Shown piece by piece: positions 52,001 to 61,000 of a DNA stretch of 64,000 nucleotides. Both the position numbers and the translations under genes were made by a program. The notes under the pieces are model-generated. The model saw only the letters and a program-made list of their open reading frames with translations. It had not been told where the DNA came from and did no database searches. How positions within the stretch are numbered: the stretch's first letter is position 1; each line of letters begins with the position of its first letter. The DNA lies in contig CP136065.1 of assembly GCA_032622095.1 (NCBI GenBank), positions 154,015,577-154,079,576 on the forward strand. Direction: 5' to 3'. This stretch comes from Siphonodentalium dalli (taxonomy: Eukaryota; Mollusca; Scaphopoda; Gadilida; Siphonodentaliidae).

Positions 52001-55000
52001 TCATGTCCAAATATTTCAGTAACGATTGATGACAAAGAAAATATATATGCAGACAAAATTACAAATACAAATTAATATTAAGAGTTTTACAAACTTACCT
52101 TAAGGTGCATAGCCGAGTCTATTTCATGTCTGGCCAGTGTCTTCACAATGTTGTCAGGGAACCAGCCAATTCGGCCTTCACAGTTACCATACAACCAGCC
52201 TATACAAAATAATGATCACTTGATGAGACTGGAATCTTTTGAGGAAATTTGAATATATTGAGTACACATCAGTAAGTAATATCAGTTTACATTCATAGTG
52301 CTAATATAATGTCCTGTTTATATGAATCATGATGTATATTATTTTATATATTTTTATTTAAATAATTTGTTTTTTGTTTTATTATGTCAGAGCATCACTA
52401 AATTCACCCTCTGGTGCAAATGTCCATATTTTGAGGCCTGATAGCGATGGTACACAGCTTCAGTCATGAAATTGGCTCCGTCCACAGTTTCTAAGAATAG
52501 TTATGCTCCTTTGTAAACTGTGCAATTATTCTAGGTAACAACCCAAAATTTTAGGATTCTTGGTGTTTTATAGGCAGAGGCGCCGGAAGAGGGGGGGCAG
52601 AGGGGGCAGCTGACCCACATGCCCTTGACCAAGGGGGGCGAGCGGGGGCAGGACTTGCCCTTTTTCTGGAGACAGAAAATGCTTTTTGTGTGTTTAATCT
52701 CGTGTTTTTATAGCAAAATGTGACATTTTTGGTCCAAATACCACCAATTTCACAAGGAATATTAATTTTTTGTCAATTTTATCACAAAACGGCCATAAAA
52801 ACCGACAAATACCATTAAAATAGGGATTTTTGCCACAATGAATTTATGGTTATTTTCCCGAGTTTGCGGAGAAAATGCCCTTTTTTGGGGAAAAGTGCCA
52901 TTTTTGTAGGCTCTGCCCCCCCTGCCCTTGGATGCTTCCGGCGCCCCTGTGTATAGGTAGCAGTATCACAACATGTTGGCAATTTTACAGATGGAGGAAT
53001 GTTCATGCAGAGGGATAATTTCCCCGGGAAATCACTCCACCGCACGTATAAACCACTGACTCTTGGAAAGCTACTGACAGACTTGCCAAGGTATGATGAA
53101 CGTAATCCTTCGATTTTGAAAAATGTAGGTGCACAGGTGATTTTGGATCCAGTTGCACTATTATTCTTTGGTGCGCCTATGGGAATTAACTTTCTGTATG
53201 AACTAAAAGTCCAAGATCACAAGGCACACAGTTTTTAGTACCCTACTTTTCAAAGCCAGATGCACTGAAGCGCACACACAATATCGTGCGACTCCAAATC
53301 GAAGGACCCATGATTCAGGTTATCTTCCTTTTGCATAAATCACAAATCCATGCTGATTGCGATTCGAACCAGCCCGTAACCAATGTCATGATAATTCCAG
53401 TCAGAGAGAGAATGTGTAAACATTTGCATAAATCCTAGAACTCAAAATGTATTATTATCATCAATATAATATTATTACCTTGTCTGTCTGTGCTGATGTC
53501 ATCTTCAAGAAGTTTGATGACATCGCCCCGTCGGAAACTAAGAAGGGTGCTGTCTCGAGTGATGTAATCCTTCAAAGCTATCACATATCGGTTACCCTAG
53601 TAGAAAAATATGAAATGATGCTTGTGAATAAGTGACTACAAATGCATAGATGAGTCATAATTCTGTACAACAAGAAGAAATGTAGCTAGAACACAGCTTA
53701 GAATATGCAACACATCAAAATAATATAACAACTCTGTTGAAATCTCATCCGGAAACAAATGCTTAAGTTACAGAGCGATTCGTTGCCGATTACAGTGTCA
53801 AGCGAGCGATATTAATCTCGCTGAGCCTCACATGACACCATAGCCAGCAACTGAGAGTCCTGTAATGCTTGTACCATGATTTCCAAGTGAGAACTTGAAT
53901 TATTGGTATGCAGTTCATTAGATTCTTGAATAGGCCATCCATGGCTATTAACTTATGTAACATCACACTGATGCTACAAGGATGTAGAACGTCAATGCAT
54001 TCAGTCAATGGCTCATCACAAGAAGTATATATGGTAGCGAATTCAGTTTGATAGTTAATTTATGCGTGTTTAGAATTCATCAAATATATCAGATGCAGGT
54101 TTTGTTACATGTTTAATACTATGTTTTTAAATTCAAAGAAAATGATTTCCGATAGTTATCCCTTTTCATGGCACCAAAAATACACCGTAAATATGCTTGA
54201 GGCGGCAGAGTTCCAAGAAAAAACAAGATGGCGTCTATATATATCGATGCTATATGAATATGAATCCATATTCCCACTGGGGCTTTCACCATGGGATCAG
54301 TGTCAAGGTGAGACCTCATATCCCCTCATCTCCTGTTTGCAAATCTCCATTCCCATTGGTCAATATAGTGGGTCAGCGTGATAACTTGATATGAGATCTT
54401 AATTAAACTTGTGACATTCCTGCAGAGGAGTGTTTCTGAGCATGGATTCTGCTTATTGTAGCTAAAAATCCAGACAAATGGACCATTCCAATATGAAATG
54501 AATAGTATATTCCGTTCAATGATTAACCCTTTCTATTCTGAATGGATTCTCCCATTCACTTACAAAAGTATACATCAGAATGGTCTATTATTCATTTGGA
54601 GGTTGTTCGGGTAATAAAAGCAGATGTCAGACAGACGAAAAGATAATTCAAGTGCAGATGGATTTCTATTGGTGGGAAATGTTCAAATAATAAGTTCTAC
54701 AAATGACCACAGACCTATGGTCATTTGTTGAACTTATTATCTGAACATTTCCTAAGGGAACTACTCATCAATATGCAAGTCTTGAAATAGTGTGTCTATC
54801 ATTTGCAGAATGAGGTACCCAGAGGGTGAAGTTAGTGATGCTACCCTGCACGGCAGGCTAGCATCACCATATTCACCCTCTGGGGACCTCATTCTGCTCA
54901 GGCTATGATAGACCGAGTATCAGATTGAAGTTCCCCAGTTGAAGTTGATGATGTTCACCAATTAGTCACCTCGATTATGCCTTTTGTCTTCGGCAAATTA

Positions 55001-58000
55001 GGGGATATAAAAACTGAACAGAAGAGAAAAAGTAACTAAAAACAATGCTAATTTGAGTCTATAGATACTGCCCAGTAGATGAGGCCTTTTTCAGAATGAG
55101 GTCCCCAGAGGGTGAAATTCACGCTCTGTGAATCTCATTCTGCAAATGATAGACACACAATTTCAAGGTTTGTCAATAAAAAAAAGGGTTGCAATAAAGA
55201 AAGGGTTGCACAGCTAAAATCTCTATACTGTCATAATTTCTATTACCTTCTCACTTTCCACGCAGTAGACATCAATGAGTTGCTTGAGTTGCTTAGCCTG
55301 AAAAAAATATATAATATTTTGTAACTAATAAATTAAACAAGTACAACACACAGAGTAAAGGCGGCTTTTCACTGAAGTTTATTAACCCTTTACATGACTG
55401 CAGCTTTCTGAGATGTTGTGAAAACCCTGTGCCAATGCATTCTCTTATAATATGCGAGTCTCCCATAGGGAACCTCGCATATATAAGAGAATACATTGGC
55501 CTAACAATATTTACCTTGACCTTGTGAGCCAATGCTGTCTCTTATATATTCGAGGCTCCCATGGGAGACTCACATATATAAGAGAATGCACTGGCACATG
55601 ATCTTTAATGCTGCACCAGCACAGCTCCCGCCATGAAAGAGTTAATATTAAGAGGTAGCTTAAATCAAAAGATGTCTTAATATGGCCTGGATGGCTAGTC
55701 AAAACCTGTTGCATGTGGATATTCTTCATGCCATGGTGGTTCATGATGAAAACCCACACAAATTGATGATGACGAAATGAAAGTCTTTCATAGTAGCTAC
55801 AGTAATGCCCGAAGTATATGTTCCTTTAGCCTTCCGATGAATGGCAACAAGCCATATTTCCAACTAAATCCTGAAAAGTTTCCCATAATTCTGCTGTGGT
55901 TTATGGGTCGATTATTTAGGACATTACTGTAATAACTCACCCTGTTGGCAAAGAAGACAATGGATTTGTTCTTCAGATTTAACTGTAGTGTTGTTCTACT
56001 CGGAAGAACAACATCAACAACATCCTCAAATCTGAAACAGATGAAATACATAGATGAATGGATTTAGAACTATTAAAGGTCCACTTAAATTTCGGATCAC
56101 CGATTTTTTTTTATAGTGCCTTGATATACAGTTTTAATAAACAATCTATGCCATAAAATATGATTAAAATACCATAATTCATCACCATTTGAAACGTCAT
56201 TTGGAAGGAGTTATAAGATAGGTTAACAAATACACGAAATATTGATATATTGGCTGCATATGCTCTGAAAAATACTTGCCATGGTCACAACCATTTCCCA
56301 GCTGTTTTCAATTTTTCGCACAGAAGTGAAACAAACGCTCTTTATTTATACCATATCAGGAATAGACTAACACGGAAAGCTCTTTTCTGTTCCTTGTCGT
56401 GCACATGGCTGTTGTTTGTTTGGGACCCAAATACTATGTCGAACGTCATATTTTTTATGACTTCTCTTTCTGGGAGATATGATGCCCATAGAAAATGTAG
56501 TTCAAGTCTCCAATTTGATAAGTATTGATATATGCAGGAGTGAAGCAGGCAGGCAAGTAGGGGCTCTAAAACCTTTAAATAACTGGCTTGTCATGTTTGT
56601 TGACAGGTTGAAACATACCGAAAATTTTAATACCACAGACTGAACTGATGTTGTACCTGACGTTGTGACCGACGGTCACCGACCATAAGTTTATTTAATG
56701 ATCAATCACAGAAATCCCAAAAGCAACCAATAATTTATGGAAAAAGTTAAGATTAATCTAGGGGTCTGAAGTCGAGTGAGAATAAGAATGTACAGCATTA
56801 GGTTTTGTTATGCTTATGGAAATTGAATATATCAATGACTCTTGCAGTTTTGTAATATCCAGGAATGAGTTGAGTTTATATGAAGAATGATGACACTTTC
56901 TTGTATTTACTGTGACATTTTGTTGACCGGCAGAAGGTATGACCGGACAGGCTGAAATCGTAATGAAAGGCTGCAATAGCTGAGAATTGCTAATTATTTC
57001 AAGACATGGGGTCTCCAGCACCCCTTGCCATCGACTGTAGCCTGTTCAAATTAATAATTTTGTTGTTTGTTTGGTTGTTGAGCAACCGGTGGCTTTTCAA
57101 GAAATAAAAAATTTGTTTCTGAAATAACCATTTAATCAAACTTTTCTTCAAACTATCTGTTTGTTAACACACCTAGTTTTATTTGATTAGGAACCAGAAT
57201 AATCAGTAAATTCTAATAATAAATAATAAAAAAGTCAATGAAGTTATCATCCAGAAGCCAAAATTATTTGTTTTATGTTGCTTTACAATATTTGTTTTAT
57301 GTTGCTTTACAATATTTGTTTTATGTTGCTTTACAATATTTACATAGCCCGTCTGTGCACTATAAAATCCTGTTCGATGATTGGTCAACTTAGGGTCCGG
57401 CGAAGCTTCGAGATTCGATTCGATTCGAAATCGTCTTACTGATTCGATTCGATTCGAAATCGATCGTGTGATTCGAATGTAGTTCGAATCACCATATTAA
57501 CCTCATTATGTGAGAACTTGTTGAACAGCGTGTTCTACAAAAGCTCTAAAACAAACGCACGCAGATGTCGTTGCGAACGCCGTCGGTGCACGAGATGCGA
57601 TCCTGTTTCGTTCAGTAAATTATTGCTCTTGGGTCGTCGTGGCGGCGAAATATCCATATCATTGATCCATCTCTTGTGCCCTTCCCTACTTTTTATTTAT
57701 CCAAAGTTATAATGGCGGAAATTAACAGTTATTTTGAATGCAGCGTTGACAAATTCAGGTGCAAATCGTGCACGACTGTACTATCAGTTCAGAAAACGGG
57801 CACTACCTCCCACTTATGGGCACACCTTAGCCGCAGTCATCCTGCAATCCACCATAAGGGCAAAAGAAAAGAAAGACTCAAAACGAAAATTAACCGGCAA
57901 CACGTCTAGTATAGTAGCGGCGATGCGGGCGAGCCCCTAAAAAGAAACAGTTGTCACTAGCCACCTTTACGATGAAGAAAGAATTGGGCCCTGATGAAGA

Positions 58001-61000
58001 AAAAAAGTACGACAGAGTACGATTTATCTCGTCATATTTTCATGTGCCGTTCTCAACATTTTTTATTGTGACGCAGGTCCACACGGCAAGCTGCCAAACA
58101 CGCACAGGTGATGGTATGGGGAGACACTCGCGCTGCAGCGGGATCGCCGACATAAATCTAGTTCTTATCGATTTACCACGGGGAGTAAGATTCGATTCGA
58201 GATTCGATTCGATGTGAAATCGGCGTGTCTGATTCGATTCGAGATTCGATTCGAACAAAATCGCCGATTCGCCGGACCCTAGGTCAACTGCCAATTGGGT
58301 CTCCCATTTTATACCCCAATAACATACAGACCATAACAAGAACAAGACGTGATAATTGTTGACCATGGTCAACAGAATAATTGGGTGTGCTTTTCAAAGT
58401 TCAGCCAAAATGCATCTCAAACCAGTTATTTATATTGATCATGTTATCATTGCTAAGTGCTTGGAAAGCTTATGTTGGTCTGACTTATAAATGTGCTCTT
58501 TGGCCTAGTCTCAAATTCTCGGCTGATTTTGTGAAAATAAATCAGAATGCACTCATCTTTTTTGGGGAATAAATCATCAAAAAGCTATATAAATATAAGA
58601 AATGATTGTAGTGGGTGTATGTATTATTGGGGGATACGGCGCTTTGGTCATTGGGGGGCACATTTAGTGAGAACCGCGTCACGGTTTACACAATGTTCGC
58701 CAACAACTACAGCGCTGAATTCCCCACTAACACACACACCCACTACATTCATTTCTTAAATAATCTTAAGAATATTGGTCGTGACACACATAACCACATA
58801 CTGGCAAAAATAAATCTTATTGGATATAAAGTGTCTGACGTTAGTGTCTGGAAGTTGTAGTCAAGGTATAATTTGTCTATTATGAAAAATCGAAGACATC
58901 TCATACATGTTGGTGCATATTCAGATCTGAGATGCCATAATCTGAGCCAAGAAGACATAAATAAAATCAAACTCACCGAAATAGCTCAGCAACTTCGAGA
59001 TAGTCTTCGACCAATGTTTTCTCTCTCGTGATGAGCCTTATCCCAGAATGGCTCACTCCCAGATACTTTACATGGGAATAGTGGCCGCTTGTCTGGAAAT
59101 AAAGACAATGACAATGGGAATTTTACAGTGGCCAAGCTACATTTTAGGAATGAAACCCAGCTGATGAGATAACTACAACTGAAGAGGGTCATTATTGCCA
59201 CATGTTGGTGTTGGGTACCCAGCTTGACCGCTGCATTATTTTGAGCAGAGAAATATTTAAAAAATATTGCATGTTATCAAATGGCGCATGGTTAATAATA
59301 TTTAAAGTTGATATTTGCTAATATTTGCTTTTTTGGCAATATAACTTTATAATTTACGATAACATATGTGAAATAAAACCGCAAAGGTCAAGCTGGGTGC
59401 CCAAAACACCAAAATGTGGTGACTATAACCCCTTCAGCATTAGTTCATATGCATATTTTGGGGGGTATTTCCTTCATCACCAAAATAAAAAGTCATAAAC
59501 AATATTTCATTCTCAAAAAAGTCCAAAACTCAATTCCCAACTTATGCACAATGACACATAAATATAGGTTTTTGTAGATGGTGTATTACATGGCTAAAAT
59601 ACACTTATGTAGAAATTCTAAACATTTAATACTTGGAAAATGTGCCGGGTATAATTCAGTAACAATATTTAAGCATTTATACATCTATCTATTTCTAGAT
59701 TTCTTTAAAAAAAATAAAGCCATCATATCACCTAACCCCACCTCCACCACAAGGTCCCCAAACTCACATCATTTTCTGACAACACAGGTATATATTAGAA
59801 GCATAAGCCTGAGACTAATATATAATACATTCATTAATTTTGAGATTCATCTCAACAGATTTGAGTAATGTGCTGACCCAGTCCAGAAATCAGTTCCTGA
59901 CCTCAGAACTCCACTCAGGGAATAAGAGTACAGCTGTCTGACCCAGATTCCCTGACACCTGTCAATCACAGGGAAGGTCATGAAAAATTCCATTCTGATG
60001 ACATCAAATCAGGTGGCTGAGAGCACACATTCTTGACCCAAATCTCTGACACCTGTCAATCACAGGGCATTTCATGGAAAATTCCATGCTGATGACATCA
60101 CAACAGGCGGCAGATAATTACTGAAACTAACATGATGATGTCATAACACTTTTATTTGTCACTGAAACTAACATCCTCATGGCATCAAGCAGCTTTCAAT
60201 TAACTGAAACTTACAAGACACCAGGTATTCTGTCTCTGGGCATCTTTAACCAAATATGAAAGTTGTCTGGAGTAATGTTGTCTCAAAAGTAAAAACTCTA
60301 CAGAAAAATTATTTCATCCCAACCTTGATAAATAATATATGACCCAATAACATGCACAGTTTCTGCATAGAGCATCATCTCATGGGCCATTTAACTGGTT
60401 TCACTAACATCATCATCCGATGTTGGATGGTCCAACTTAATTAGCTCTGATGTTGGTAGAATAATCTAGCATAGGAACTTTTGCATTCTCTGGAAACTTT
60501 GGTAAAACATTTTTCCCCCGTGTACTGCCTTGTACGAAAAGCATAAATAATTTCATGAATAATTTAATTATCAATCTGTTCAGGAATCAAAGAGAAAATT
60601 CAGTATTTAGGGAAAGAGGAATTCTGTAAGATCAGGACAATAGAAGTAGTGGGGGATAAGATGATTGGGGAACATCATATATAACCCTTTCATTGCGGGT
60701 GCTGCGCTGGTTGCAGCATTAAAGATCCTGTGTCAGTGCATTCTCTTATATATGCGAGTCTCCCACAGGGAGCCTCGCATATATCAGAGAATGCACTGGC
60801 TTACAAGGTCAAGGTAAATATTGTTAGGCCAATGTATTCTCTTATATATGCGAGGCTCCCTATAGGAGACTCACATATATAAGAGAATGCAGTGGCACAG
60901 GGTTTTCGCAAAATTTCAGGAAGCTCCAGTCATAGAAGGATTAAACACATATGTCACTCACAGCAACAGGGAATAATCTGCAGAAGTAGGTCGGCCATTC

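Larger units (their letters stand above)
48746..52098 (-). other. Intron with an inverted dispersed repeat, MITEs and a B-box foldback
   Basis: Contains palindromic element 49745-50118, P3 50285-50560, inverted-repeat element 50736-51123, P5 fragment (about 51480-51560) and the foldback 51727-51878. Positions 48750-49740 show nothing recognisable. Confidence 0.7.
53597..55246 (-). other. Intron with a P5 relic and a GAATGAGG-family element
   Basis: P5-like sequence 54533 to about 54772 lost its right end where the GAATGAGG-family element 54776-55165 begins. Positions 53600-54530 show nothing recognised; open frames of 66-90 codons near 54100-54390 overlap on both strands and look like chance. 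Confidence 0.68.
55298..55940 (-). other. Intron almost filled by two MITEs
   Basis: P2 55382-55645 and M1 55798-55931 make up most of the 643 bases. Confidence 0.8.
56032..58976 (-). other. Intron with a hAT element carrying a BED finger
   Basis: A left-end repeat fragment (56073 to about 56240), a 24-bp repeat in 3.3 copies (57264-57342) and the hAT element 57391-58281. Positions 56250-57260 and 58290-58970 show nothing recognised besides short open frames. Confidence 0.7.

Noticed and set aside
52999-53238. Plus-strand frame of 79 codons
   Set aside because: No domain, lies antisense in an intron just after a MITE, and no splice or promoter context supports it.
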